DNA from: Erwinia persicina
Lineage (GTDB): Bacteria > Pseudomonadota > Gammaproteobacteria > Enterobacterales > Enterobacteriaceae
NCBI RefSeq assembly: GCF_014838825.1
Contig: NZ_JACYMO010000013.1
Span: 1-64,000, forward strand
DNA: 64,000 bases
Reading direction: 5' to 3'
A program made the translations under genes and the position numbers. The notes below the pieces were generated by a model. The model made no database searches. It saw only the letters and a list, made by a program, of their open reading frames with translations, and had not been told where the DNA came from. Shown one piece after another: positions 7,885-16,928 of this stretch; position 1 is the stretch's first letter, and each line of letters begins with the position of its first letter.

Positions 7885-9576
7885 ATGCAACATTCTCTGA
7901 TCCTGCAACAACTGAGCGACCTCGTCGGCTCAGACCATCTGATCGCTGACGGTGAACGTAAGGCCTATTACTGCAAAGGTTTTCGCGTGGGTCACGGCGA
8001 CGCACTGGCGGTGGTGCTGCCGGTAACGCTGCTGCAGCTGTGGCGGGTGCTCAGAGTCTGTCAGCAAAACGATGCCATTATCCTGATGCAGGCGTCCAAT
8101 ACCGGGGTGACCGGTGGCTCGACACCGCACGGTGATGACTATGACCGTCCGGTGGTGATTGTCAGCACACGCAATATTAAAGGCGTTCAGGTCATCGACA
8201 ATGCGCAGCAGGTGATTGCCTTCCCCGGCAGTACCCTGACGGAGCTGGAAGAGAGCCTGAAGCCGTGGCAGAAAGAGCCGCATTCCGTCATCGGCTCCTC
8301 CTGCATTGGCGCGTCGGTGGTGGGGGGGATCTGCAATAACTCCGGCGGCTCGCTGCTGCAGCGCGGCCCGGCGTTTACCGAAAAGTCGCTGTTCGCGCAA
8401 ATTGACGATCGCGGCCAGCTGCATCTGATCAACCACCTCGGTATTGATCTGGGCCAGACCCCGGAAGAGATGATCGCCCGGCTGGAGGCCGGAGACTACA
8501 CCACCGGCACCGCGCCGGACTGGGAAGGGAAAATCTGGGCCGACGACTACGCGGCGGTGATCAAAGATGTCGATGCCACCACGCCCACGCGCTTCAACGG
8601 CAACCCGCAGTATCTGCACGACAGTGCGGGCTGTGCCGGCAAGGTGATCGTCTTTGCCGTACGTCTGGCCACTTTCGACGCCACGCCGCAGGAGGACACC
8701 TTCTACATCGGCACCAATGATGAGCAGGTACTGCTCGACCTGCGTCGCTATCTGATCGAACGGCTCGATACGCTGCCAATCCAGGCGGAATACATTCACC
8801 GCAACGCGTTTCGCCTGACCCTGCGCTATGCCCGTCATATGTTTTTGTCGATCAAACGGCTTGGGCCGGCGGCGCTGCCGGGGCTGATGCGCAAAAAGGC
8901 GCTGTGGGATGCGCGGGTGAAAAAGCTCAGGATCCTGCCGGCCAACACTATCGACCGGCTGATCCAGTGGGGTAACCGCATCACGCCGTCAACCGTTGCC
9001 CCGCGCCTGCTCTCTTATCATCGCCGCTACGAGCATCATCTGATGATCAAACTGGCCCGGCCGGAGGTGGCGCAGATGAGTCGCCTGCTCACCACGTTCT
9101 TTGCCTCACGCAACGGCGACTGGTTCCATTGTACGGATGCGGAGCAAAAGGATGCGTTTCTGGTCCGCTTTGGCGTGGGTGCCTGTACGGTGTTCTACTG
9201 CGATCGTGCCGGTATCAGCACCGATGAACGACTGATCGCCTTTGACATTGCGCTGCGTCGTAACGACGACCAGTGGTTGATCCGCCTGCCATCAGCGCTG
9301 CAGGATCAGGTACTGGAAGCGTCCTGCTGTGGTCACTTCTTCTGTCTGGTGAACCATCAGGACTATATTCTGAAACCGGGCGTTGATGGCGCGCAGTTCA
9401 AAGCGGCGGTGCTGGACTATCTTGACCAGCGCGGAGCAAAGTATCCGGCAGAACATAATATCGGCCATCTGTATCACGCTTCCGATGCTCATCAGCATCA
9501 CTTCCGTCAGCTTGACCCGACCAACGCCTGTAATCCGGGCATTGGCAAAACCAGTAAGAAGAAGCACTGGGCATGA
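7885..9576 (+). CDS. dld: quinone-dependent D-lactate dehydrogenase
   Basis: 563 residues, close to E. coli Dld (571). The N-terminal FAD-binding domain (PCMH type) shows ASNTGVTGGSTPHGDDYDRPVVIVST near residues 70-95 and GICNNSGGS near residue 150. The C-terminal part holds the membrane-binding and cap regions of the Dld family (IRLPSALQDQ, ending with NPGIGKTSKKK). The enzyme oxidises D-lactate to pyruvate at the inner face of the inner membrane and passes electrons to quinone. The start at 7885 gives the conserved N-terminal region. Single-gene unit. Confidence 0.95.
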   Translation: MQHSLILQQLSDLVGSDHLIADGERKAYYCKGFRVGHGDALAVVLPVTLLQLWRVLRVCQQNDAIILMQASNTGVTGGSTPHGDDYDRPVVIVSTRNIKGVQVIDNAQQVIAFPGSTLTELEESLKPWQKEPHSVIGSSCIGASVVGGICNNSGGSLLQRGPAFTEKSLFAQIDDRGQLHLINHLGIDLGQTPEEMIARLEAGDYTTGTAPDWEGKIWADDYAAVIKDVDATTPTRFNGNPQYLHDSAGCAGKVIVFAVRLATFDATPQEDTFYIGTNDEQVLLDLRRYLIERLDTLPIQAEYIHRNAFRLTLRYARHMFLSIKRLGPAALPGLMRKKALWDARVKKLRILPANTIDRLIQWGNRITPSTVAPRLLSYHRRYEHHLMIKLARPEVAQMSRLLTTFFASRNGDWFHCTDAEQKDAFLVRFGVGACTVFYCDRAGISTDERLIAFDIALRRNDDQWLIRLPSALQDQVLEASCCGHFFCLVNHQDYILKPGVDGAQFKAAVLDYLDQRGAKYPAEHNIGHLYHASDAHQHHFRQLDPTNACNPGIGKTSKKKHWA

Positions 9577-9730
9577 CGGTGCCTGTCGGGCCTGGGATAA
9601 ACATTTACTAAATAAGCAGGTAAACAGGAGGGCGGAGGCTGGATTAGCCGGATAAATTCAATACAATCACTGGCGACCTGACAGGCACAGGTTGGGAAAA
9701 TGAATAGCGGTGTTATCCGGAGCGGTTTGC

Positions 9731-10174
9731 ATGAAAAAGTGGTTGCTGATGCTGGTGGTTTCGCTCGTTGCCTTTCAGGCAGCGGCGGCAGCACATAATG
9801 ACGATCCCCAGGGAACCAGTCTGGCGTTTTACAACTGGTATCTTACGGCGCTGAATAAAGAAGAGAGCCCGATTGATGAACACGATCCGTTACTTAACGA
9901 GTACGTGACGCAGCGTCTGCTGCAGAAGATCAATCTGCTGATCAAAAGCCCGGATGGCATGGATGATGACTATTTTCTGCAGGACCAGGACTACAGTGAC
10001 GGCTGGGTGAATAACGTCAGCGTCAGTCGCTTTACGTTAAACGGCAACCGGGCAACGGGAGATGTCACCCTGGGACGTGACCCCGGTGACCAGCAGCATC
10101 TGCTGGTCACGTTGCTTCACGAAGGTGATGGCTGGAAGATTGACGACGTTGAGCAGGAAACCACCGCCCCTTAA
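9731..10174 (+). CDS. exported DUF3828-like protein
   Basis: 147 residues from the ATG at 9731, which has a GGAG site eight bases upstream; an earlier in-frame start adds seven unlike residues. The N-terminus is a signal peptide (KKWLLMLVVSLVAFQAAAAA). The mature part has AFYNWYLTALN, the pattern at the start of DUF3828 domains, and ends with strands such as GDGWKIDDV. No enzymatic motif is visible. Periplasmic, function unknown. Convergent with the YbjX-like gene, only six bases apart. Confidence 0.75.
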   Translation: MKKWLLMLVVSLVAFQAAAAAHNDDPQGTSLAFYNWYLTALNKEESPIDEHDPLLNEYVTQRLLQKINLLIKSPDGMDDDYFLQDQDYSDGWVNNVSVSRFTLNGNRATGDVTLGRDPGDQQHLLVTLLHEGDGWKIDDVEQETTAP

Positions 10175-10180
10175 TCAGCC

Positions 10181-11113
10181 TCAGTGAAAACGGGCAAACT
10201 GCTGGCGGATGGTCTCCAGTAGCTCATAGCGGCGGCGATACTCCGCGCGCTTTTTACTGGGGATCTCATCCATACTCTTCTGACTGAATACCAGCGGCAG
10301 CTGCCACAGCGCCGGGGAAATCTGTTCCGCATTAAGGGACTGCCAGAATTCGTCATAGCTCGCCAGAAACACATCCTTCTTTTTAAAGCGATAGCGCAGG
10401 CTGCGGTAGGTGTGGCCCTGGTCACTCACCGCCCTGATCGCACTGATCCCGGTGGCCCGAGCCAGCAGGGAGACCCCCTCCAGCAGCACGCGTTTAGGAA
10501 ACAGCCCGAAGCAGGACTTTGTCGCGGAGCGGATCAGCTCGTGCGGCGTCGAGCTGCTCGCACCCTGGATCCCACCGATCACCAGCACCGGCAGTCCCTG
10601 TTGATCCGCCACGGCAAAAGTCAGGATAGCCAGCACTGTGCCGTCGCAGCGCAGCAGCATGTTCACTTCGCCTTCACGCTCACAGCGTCCATTACAGGTC
10701 AGGGTGATCTGAAACTGTTCACCCTCTTTGCCGGTGAAGCTGGCCAGCTCCGTGGGCTGGGCCGACAACATGGCGTTGCGCAGGCCCGGATGAGTGAGCT
10801 GCTGCAAAAAATCATAATGCTGACTGAGCACCGCTCCCCGCTGTCTGGCGGTCAGTCCCAGGTACAGGTAAGGTCGGTGGATCTTACCCGGCAGCATCGG
10901 TTGCAGATCCAGCGCCTGGCGCATCGTCGGCCGGATGGCGATCTGCTGCATGTGCTGTGCGCTTGCCACAGGCCAGGCCAGCGAGCGCGCAAGGAATTTG
11001 GCACGCCAGGACGATTTTGCCCAGAGCGCACCCGGCCTGATGCCGCCGTTCAGCAGCGCCAGAAAAAGCGAAAGTCCGCTTGCCTGACGGGGGATAACCA
11101 ACGTGTCTGACAT
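10181..11113 (-). CDS. VirK/YbjX family protein (DUF535)
   Basis: 310 residues. It matches the VirK/YbjX (DUF535) pattern: a central HYDFL domain, EGEVNMLLRCDG.VLAILTF, then VLVIGGIQGA and the basic region YRSLRYRFKKKDVFLASYDEFW, ending with RRRYELLETIRQQF. Members are cytoplasmic proteins linked to virulence and antimicrobial-peptide resistance in Salmonella and Shigella, biochemistry unknown. Start chosen at the first ATG, which keeps the conserved N-terminus. Confidence 0.85.
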   Translation of the reverse strand: MSDTLVIPRQASGLSLFLALLNGGIRPGALWAKSSWRAKFLARSLAWPVASAQHMQQIAIRPTMRQALDLQPMLPGKIHRPYLYLGLTARQRGAVLSQHYDFLQQLTHPGLRNAMLSAQPTELASFTGKEGEQFQITLTCNGRCEREGEVNMLLRCDGTVLAILTFAVADQQGLPVLVIGGIQGASSSTPHELIRSATKSCFGLFPKRVLLEGVSLLARATGISAIRAVSDQGHTYRSLRYRFKKKDVFLASYDEFWQSLNAEQISPALWQLPLVFSQKSMDEIPSKKRAEYRRRYELLETIRQQFARFH

Positions 11114-11327
11114 GATGTTTTACCTGTCCCTGTGGAATTGACTGCATTGAAGCACGTGCAAAATAAATGGCGCATCAATGCCCGTGAAACCCATCCCTCT
11201 GTCAGTACGGTGGTTAAGCTGGCGTTTAATTTTGCGCCAGGCACGCTGTAGTGGCATCAACGGCTAACGTCGGCGTAAGATGAGTCGCTTACGCTGGTCC
11301 ACGTTAATTAACAAGGAATAACGACTG

Positions 11328-11933
11328 ATGAAACTGTTCTATACCCCGGGTGCCTGCTCCCTCTCCCCGCATATTGTTCTGGAAGAGGTCGGAGCGACCT
11401 TTACGCTGGAAAAAGTTGACCTGAAAAGCAAAAAAACCGAAACCGGTGCCGACTTTGTCACCATCAACAGTAAAGGTTACATTCCTGCCCTGGTGCTGGA
11501 CGACGGCAGCCTGCTGACCGAAGGTACGGTCATTGCGCAGTACGTGGCCGATCTGAAGCCAGAAGCGGGTCTGATCCCCGCAGCAGGCAGCGTGGAGCGT
11601 TATAAGGTGCTGGAGTGGCTGAGCTTTATTTCCACTGAGCTGCATAAACCGATGGGTGCGCTGTTTAACCCGGCGCAAACCGCAGACTGGAAGCAGGCGA
11701 CGGTGGCCGGGCTGAACAAACGCCTTGACTGGCTCTCTTCCGCGCTGGCCGGAAAAACCTGGCTGCAGGGCGAACAGTTTACGGTGGCCGATGCCTATCT
11801 GTTCACCGTGCTGGGGTGGAGCCGGGTAGTCGGCTTTTCCCTCGACGGCTGGCCCGATATTCAGGCTTACGCCGGTCGCGTGGCGGCGCGTCCTGCCGTA
11901 CAGCGTGCGATGAAGGCCGAAGGCCTGATCTAA
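11328..11933 (+). CDS. gstA: glutathione S-transferase GstA
   Basis: 201 residues, the length of E. coli GstA (201), with its N-terminal MKLFYTPGACSLSPHI: Cys10 is the residue of bacterial beta-class enzymes that bonds to glutathione. The thioredoxin-like domain continues through GYIPALVLDDG and TEGTVIAQY; the helical C-domain has FTVADAYLFTVLGW, a family hallmark. Cytoplasmic detoxification by glutathione conjugation. An inverted repeat GCGTAAG-N8-CTTACGC lies at 11273-11294 in the promoter region. Confidence 0.93.
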   Translation: MKLFYTPGACSLSPHIVLEEVGATFTLEKVDLKSKKTETGADFVTINSKGYIPALVLDDGSLLTEGTVIAQYVADLKPEAGLIPAAGSVERYKVLEWLSFISTELHKPMGALFNPAQTADWKQATVAGLNKRLDWLSSALAGKTWLQGEQFTVADAYLFTVLGWSRVVGFSLDGWPDIQAYAGRVAARPAVQRAMKAEGLI

Positions 11934-11979
11934 GCGGTGTGGATCGCGTCAGGGAAAGATCGTAAGCTGGCTGCCTGAC

Positions 11980-12834
11980 GTGATATCGCAGGGGATGACA
12001 TTGAACGGTGTACCTGAGCAGTTCAGTGATGAGGAGGATCGTGCCCGCTTCCGCCACCTTGCGGGGCGGCAGGGCGTTGAGCTCTATCGTGCCCATATCA
12101 CCCGCTATGCATTTGCCCCCCACACTCATGAAGCGTTCGGCATCGGCACTATCGATCGCGGTGCCGAACGCTTTCGTTATCGTGGCGTCCAGCACCTGGC
12201 ACCGGTCGGTTCGCTGGTACTGATGAACCCGGATGAACTGCACACCGGGGAGTCCGCCACCGAGGGCGGCTGGCAGTACCGCATGATCTATCTTGAACCA
12301 CAGCGGCTGGCGGCCCTGACAGGCGAACCGGACTGGTGGTTTGAACAGGCGGTTTGCCACGATCCCTTACGTGCCCGTCAGCTCGCTCACCTGCTTGGCA
12401 GCCTGTGGCAGACTGACGATCCCCTTGCCCTGGATGGATTACTGCTCACGCTGTGCGACCTGCTGCGTCCCCATGCCCGCATTGCGCGTCCGCTAGCGGC
12501 GGAGGCGCGGCATCGCTTTGATAGCGTGCGCGACTATCTGCGCGCTAATCTCAGTCAGCGGATTACGCTCGACGAGCTGGCGGCGCTGGTCTCTCTCAGT
12601 CCTTTTCACTTTCAGCGGCAGTTTAAAGCCCACTATCACGTCACCCCACATCAGATGCTGATGGCATTTCGCCTGTATCAGGCCAGCCAGCTACTCCGTG
12701 CCGGGCTGTCGGCAGCTGACGTCGCGGCGGCGGTGGGGCTGACCGATCAGGCACATCTGACCCGCAGCTTCGCCGCCCGCTATGGCATTACCCCTGGCCG
12801 CTATCAGCAGCAGGTGCGGGCCGCCGTCCGCTGA
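11980..12834 (+). CDS. AraC-family regulator with N-terminal cupin
   Basis: 284 residues if the GTG at 11980 is used; the ATG at 11995 would give 279, and ribosome sites do not decide. The first ~150 residues form an AraC-type cupin (APHTHEAFGIGTI, LMNPDELHTGE). The C-terminal ~100 residues carry two helix-turn-helix motifs (ITLDELAALVSLSPFHFQRQFK; VAAAVGLTDQAHLTRSFAARYGITPGRY). An inverted repeat CGTCAGG / CCTGACG (11947-11953, 11974-11980) precedes it. It lies 71 bases upstream of a DMT exporter on the same strand, which it probably controls. Confidence 0.88.
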   Translation: MISQGMTLNGVPEQFSDEEDRARFRHLAGRQGVELYRAHITRYAFAPHTHEAFGIGTIDRGAERFRYRGVQHLAPVGSLVLMNPDELHTGESATEGGWQYRMIYLEPQRLAALTGEPDWWFEQAVCHDPLRARQLAHLLGSLWQTDDPLALDGLLLTLCDLLRPHARIARPLAAEARHRFDSVRDYLRANLSQRITLDELAALVSLSPFHFQRQFKAHYHVTPHQMLMAFRLYQASQLLRAGLSAADVAAAVGLTDQAHLTRSFAARYGITPGRYQQQVRAAVR

Positions 12835-12905
12835 CCGCAATTTGCTACAATCCCCCGGTCTTACTTTCCCCCATAATGGGGTTTTCTTGCCGTCCGGAGT
12901 GGACA

Positions 12906-13868
12906 ATGCTCACTGGAATTTTCTTTGCTCTCAGCGCGGGACTGATGTGGGGCCTGATTTTCGTCGGGCCGCTACTGGTGCCGGATTATCCCGGCACCCT
13001 GCAATCTATGGGCCGTTACCTGGCGTTTGGGCTGATTGCCCTGCCGCTGGCCTGGCAGGACCGCCATCGTCTGGCGGCACTGACCCGCCGCGACTGGCAG
13101 GAAGTGATCAAGCTGACACTGGTGGGCAACCTGCTTTATTACGCCTGCCTGGCTACGGCTATCCAGCGTACTGGCGCGCCGGTGTCGACGATGATCATCG
13201 GCACACTGCCGGTAGTGATCGCCGTCAGTGCCAATCTGTTTTATGGCCGGGATGAGGGGCAGTTACGCTGGGGAAAGTTATTCCCGGCCCTGGTACTGAT
13301 GATTGCGGGTCTTGTGTGTGTCAATGTGGCGGAACTGACCGGCACCGGGCGTCCGCCAGACCTGTGGCGCTACCTCAGCGGGATGGTACTGGCCTTTACC
13401 GCGGTAGCGTGCTGGACGTGGTACCCGCTGCGTAATGCCCGCTGGCTGCGGAAAAATGCGATCCGTCCGGCTACCTGGGCCACCGCGCAGGGCCTGGCCA
13501 CGCTGCCGCTGGCGCTGCTCGGGTATCTGCTGGTCATGGGGCAGTTGCACCTGACCCAGGCCGGATTTCCACTGCCGTTCGGTCCGCGCCCCGGGGTCTT
13601 TATCGCGCTGATGCTGGCTATTGCACTGCTCTGCTCCTGGCTGGGCACGCTGTGCTGGAATGAAGCCAGCCAGCGTTTACCGACGGTGCTGGTGGGGCCG
13701 CTGATTGTTTTCGAGATCCTGGCCGGTCTGGCGTATACCTTCTTATTACGTCAGGCATGGCCGCCGGTGCTGACGCTGTGCGGCATTCTGTGCCTGATAG
13801 TGGGAGTGGTGAGTGCCATGCGTATCAAGCCAGAGCCGGTAGTAAAGTCCTTGAAAACAGGCGAATAA
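12906..13868 (+). CDS. DMT-superfamily (EamA) transporter
   Basis: 320 residues from the ATG at 12906, which has GGAG upstream; an earlier ATG at 12876 would add ten hydrophilic residues. About ten hydrophobic segments in two repeats with the EamA pattern (SAGLMWGLIFV..; LLCSWLGTLCWNEASQRLP). Such proteins export amino acids or metabolites across the inner membrane. The substrate cannot be read from sequence. Probably co-regulated with the AraC gene before it. Confidence 0.85.
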   Translation: MLTGIFFALSAGLMWGLIFVGPLLVPDYPGTLQSMGRYLAFGLIALPLAWQDRHRLAALTRRDWQEVIKLTLVGNLLYYACLATAIQRTGAPVSTMIIGTLPVVIAVSANLFYGRDEGQLRWGKLFPALVLMIAGLVCVNVAELTGTGRPPDLWRYLSGMVLAFTAVACWTWYPLRNARWLRKNAIRPATWATAQGLATLPLALLGYLLVMGQLHLTQAGFPLPFGPRPGVFIALMLAIALLCSWLGTLCWNEASQRLPTVLVGPLIVFEILAGLAYTFLLRQAWPPVLTLCGILCLIVGVVSAMRIKPEPVVKSLKTGE

Positions 13869-13960
13869 ATTAACTTCATCCCGGCGATAAAAGCCCTGTT
13901 ATTGCTGGGACCTTAACGCAATCCACTGTGGCCCGGTTTTGCGTATTTTCATCGCTACAA

Positions 13961-13976
13961 TGTGATCTCCATCACT
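13961..13976. promoter_or_regulatory. CRP-like site
   Basis: TGTGATCTCCATCACT matches the consensus TGTGA-N6-TCACA at nine of ten positions. No intact gene begins nearby, so it may be left from a lost promoter or serve an RNA not identified here. Confidence 0.4.
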
Positions 13977-14506
13977 GTTTAGTGCCCTGCAACGGCATTT
14001 CAATCGTTAGCTGGCTGTTGCGCCCTCTGCCACATGCAGCGATTGTTCGGCTATAAGAATAATCGCTAATCAACAAATCCTTTTTTTTGTACAGTGTATC
14101 CGGCCTACTGAATGGCAAAATCTTCATTTTTGAGACGACTTTCTCTATCAGAGACCATCCTTAACTCGAATTATCTGATGATAAAATCACCCGAATCCGA
14201 CCGGTGGCGGTAAGCGACAGATTAGCTAATGATAAGCGGTGACCTCTTTTGGGAAGGGTTGAGGCAGGGAAGAGGGATAAAATGATTAGTGCTGGTAAAC
14301 TTTAAATTCTTGATCATCACCCGTGCTCAGGCGTTATCTGCCCGGCAAGCCAGGTAAATCAGTGTAAAGAGGTGTCACCGGACATCCGGAATCCATCAGA
14401 AAAAAGTGAGATTAATGAACCATAAAAAAAAAGAGAAGCGTGAAGAGGGCTAACGGTTTTTTGGCAGAAGACGAAATAATTATCAGAAACTTCAGGTTTA
14501 CTTTAG

Positions 14507-14540
14507 GCGCGTTTATCTTTGCCTGCAAAGATAAACGCGC
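14507..14540. repeat. 34-nt perfect inverted repeat
   Basis: GCGCGTTTATCTTTGC and its exact complement are separated by two bases (16-bp arms, or 15-bp arms with a CCTG loop). No T run follows on either side, so it does not look like an ordinary terminator. It lies in the geneless stretch before the IS3 remnant. Confidence 0.75.
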
Positions 14541-14730
14541 ATTGAAAGCCTTGATGCTATTGAGGTTTTAGCTGGTGCCTGACTAAGTTACAGCCAAATA
14601 CTGGCGCGGGGTTACAAATAACTCATTAGTAAACGTCCGCATCAAAAAGTCGATCTGTACTTTTCAATAAGCGTAAAGAATATTTTATTTTGGTCCTGTT
14701 AAAGCATCATAATACACATCGACTGCCTGA

Positions 14731-15126
14731 TTACTGATTTTCAAGATTGTAAGGATAATGGTAAACACTGCGGCTGATATCCAGCAGACGGCAGCTGCGG
14801 CGCGTACCAATGTCATAGGTATCCTGTAAGAAATTAACGGCTTGCCGTTTGTCATTGGTTGTAAAGAAATTCTTCAGCACGCTTTGCAGCATCTCCTTGT
14901 CGGATGAAAGGGACAGAATCTCTCTTTCCATGCTGTGAACCTTCTCCTCCAACTCTTTGATTTTCCTTCCTTCTTCTGATGACAGTCCGGCATATTTCTT
15001 TTTCCAGCTGTAGAATGTGGCTTCGGAAATGCCAAGTTCTTCACAAATCTCTTTAACCTTGATGCCGTTTTCAGAAGCTTTAATGGCACTGGTGATTTGC
15101 TCTTCGGTATATCGTGACTTTCTCAT
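14731..15126 (-). pseudogene. IS3-family transposase remnant (OrfA plus start of OrfB)
   Basis: 131 residues from the ATG at 15126. RKSRYTEEQIT..AIKASENGIKVKEICEELGISEATFYSWKKKY is the helix-turn-helix of IS3-family OrfA, followed by the leucine-zipper coiled coil (KELEEKVHSMEREILSL). Without a stop it runs into residues like the beginning of OrfB (RRSCRLLDISRSVYHYPY), then ends; the integrase core with its DDE residues is absent. The element is therefore truncated and inactive. Terminal inverted repeats were not identified. Confidence 0.8.
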
Positions 15127-15671
15127 GAATGCTATTACCTTTCTTAACAATAATGGGATGAGAATAACTGCATTAATCAATGGATCTGTTTTGCGTAAAT
15201 ATTAGCGCAGCGATTAAAAGTACGCGATTGGAATGGCAGGCTTTAAGTTAAGGGATTATGAAGAAATAACATCATGGGATTTCTCCTATTTTATTTCAAA
15301 AGGGTTTTGATAGCTTTCGATATTGGTTTTTTTGATATAGATTCGTCTCATGCCAGTTCAAGGCCACGGCGTAATTAGGAAAACTCCAACGTGCAGGGAA
15401 AAAAATGTGTGCTAACTTTAATCCCGGCCAAAGGGATTGAGAAAGCGAACACTGGAAAATTAAGACCACACAAAACCATAATCGAAGAGGCGGCCGCCTG
15501 CTTCGGTTAGAAAACAGTCTTTTAAAAATAAAAGGCACAATAAGGCCATTAAATAAAAACTTTTTCGTTTTGCGTTCTCGCCAGCGTTCCACTGTGCGTT
15601 ATTGAATCAGTTGTGGACACGGATGTGTTGGTTTGCCGTTTGAGTGAGTTGGAAACACAAAGGATGCTTCG
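15127..15671. other. 545-bp gap upstream of the flippase gene
   Basis: AT-rich, with no convincing gene (a 98-codon minus-strand frame at 15296-15592 has no family features). Contains a 12-bp perfect palindrome AGGCGGCCGCCT at 15488-15499 and a hairpin AATCCC-N7-GGGATT near 15424. The promoter of the polysaccharide pair must lie here but cannot be pinned down. Confidence 0.45.
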
Positions 15672-16928
15672 ATGAAATACAGTGTGATGTCAAACGCGGC
15701 GTGGATGATGTCCGAAAAAATTGTGTCAGTATTTGGTGTGATTTTTGTCACATCTTACGTGGCTAAATCGTTCGGTCCCGTTATATTTGGCCAGATAGCA
15801 TTTTCTGCCTCACTATTTTCAATTATTCAGACTATTGCCATTTTTGGCACGGAAACGATTCTATTTAAAAGCATCAGTAAAAGCACACCGAAAGGAATGC
15901 GACTGATGGCCGTGGCAAAGTCGCTACGACTGACCTTATTACTGGTGCTTTCGCTGCCAGTATTGCTGTACGTCTGGCTAACGATGCGTGAGAATTTTAT
16001 TGTCTTTGCCGTGGCTTCATTTTTATCGGCCCTGTTTGTGACCCAGGATGTTTTTAGCGTTTACAATAACGCCCGCCTGGAATCACGTATGAATACGGTG
16101 GCGAATGCCATCGGCATGATACTGAGCTTTATGATCAGTTTTACCGTTGCCTGGTACAAACTGAGCCCGCTGTGGTTATCACTGTCGATTGTTGCGGTCA
16201 CGCTGGTGCCCTATCTGATTAAGCGCAGTCGCTTCTATCAGACCCACAGCATCAGCCTGCCGCCCCGGCATAAACGTAAGAATTATCTGCGTTATTTGTT
16301 GTATGCAGGCCTGCCGCTGGCCATCTCCAGCGTGTTTATCGCCGTCCAGGTAAAGACCGCGCAGTTCTTTCTTCTGGGGGTGAGTTCGGCCCATGACCTG
16401 GGGTTGTTTACCGCAGCCAACACCATTTCTGCTTCATGGATTTTTATTCCAGTGGCAATTATTACATCCTGTTTTTCTGAGATTTTCAGAGAACGCGCGG
16501 ATGTGGCAGTTAAACTGGCTTCACGACTGAATGGTTACGTTATGGCAGTTTCACTTTTGATGCTCTCCGTTGTCACGCTGTTTGGTGACAGGATCATTAA
16601 CAGCCTGTATGGGCAAGATTACACACAAGCAGGAAACCTCATTACGTTATTGTCGTTAGCAACCTGTTTTTCGGCAATGGGAACCGTAGCGTATCGCTAC
16701 ATGGTTAAAGAGGGTGGCTTCAATTATTTACTGGTGAAAGTGATTCTGCTGGTAGTGATTGGCCTGGCGACATCGTACTTCTTTATCCACACCTGGGGAT
16801 TAACAGGCGCAGCCTGGAGCGTGTTTATCACCGAACTCCTGTCCCTGACGATAATGAATTATTTCTTTAAGAATGGCATCATTCTTAAAATACAGCTTTC
16901 CTCACTCAACTACAAAACCTACAGATGA
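15672..16928 (+). CDS. Wzx-like polysaccharide flippase (MOP superfamily)
   Basis: 418 residues with about twelve hydrophobic segments. The N-terminus NAAWMMSEKIVSVFGVIFVTSYVAKSFGPVIFGQIAFS is the usual opening of O-antigen/exopolysaccharide translocases (polysaccharide biosynthesis protein family). Such proteins flip lipid-linked sugar units across the inner membrane. It stands outside any large polysaccharide locus; only the overlapping ATP-grasp gene accompanies it. Lower GC than the flanks and an IS remnant upstream suggest acquisition. Confidence 0.85.
   Translation: MKYSVMSNAAWMMSEKIVSVFGVIFVTSYVAKSFGPVIFGQIAFSASLFSIIQTIAIFGTETILFKSISKSTPKGMRLMAVAKSLRLTLLLVLSLPVLLYVWLTMRENFIVFAVASFLSALFVTQDVFSVYNNARLESRMNTVANAIGMILSFMISFTVAWYKLSPLWLSLSIVAVTLVPYLIKRSRFYQTHSISLPPRHKRKNYLRYLLYAGLPLAISSVFIAVQVKTAQFFLLGVSSAHDLGLFTAANTISASWIFIPVAIITSCFSEIFRERADVAVKLASRLNGYVMAVSLLMLSVVTLFGDRIINSLYGQDYTQAGNLITLLSLATCFSAMGTVAYRYMVKEGGFNYLLVKVILLVVIGLATSYFFIHTWGLTGAAWSVFITELLSLTIMNYFFKNGIILKIQLSSLNYKTYR

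Larger units (their letters stand above)
13869..14730. other. 862-bp AT-rich gap without a gene
   Basis: No frame here looks like a protein. The gap holds a CRP-like site (13961-13976), a perfect 34-nt hairpin (14507-14540) and otherwise scattered AT-rich tracts, and leads into an IS3 remnant. It looks like a worn insertion or deletion site. Confidence 0.5.

Noticed and set aside
14204-14216. GGCGGTA sequence resembling an ops/JUMPstart element before the polysaccharide pair
   Set aside because: The match breaks after seven bases and it lies about 1.4 kb before the flippase gene with an IS remnant between.
15296-15592. 98-codon minus-strand frame before the flippase gene
   Set aside because: No ribosome site, no recognisable features, and the DNA looks intergenic.
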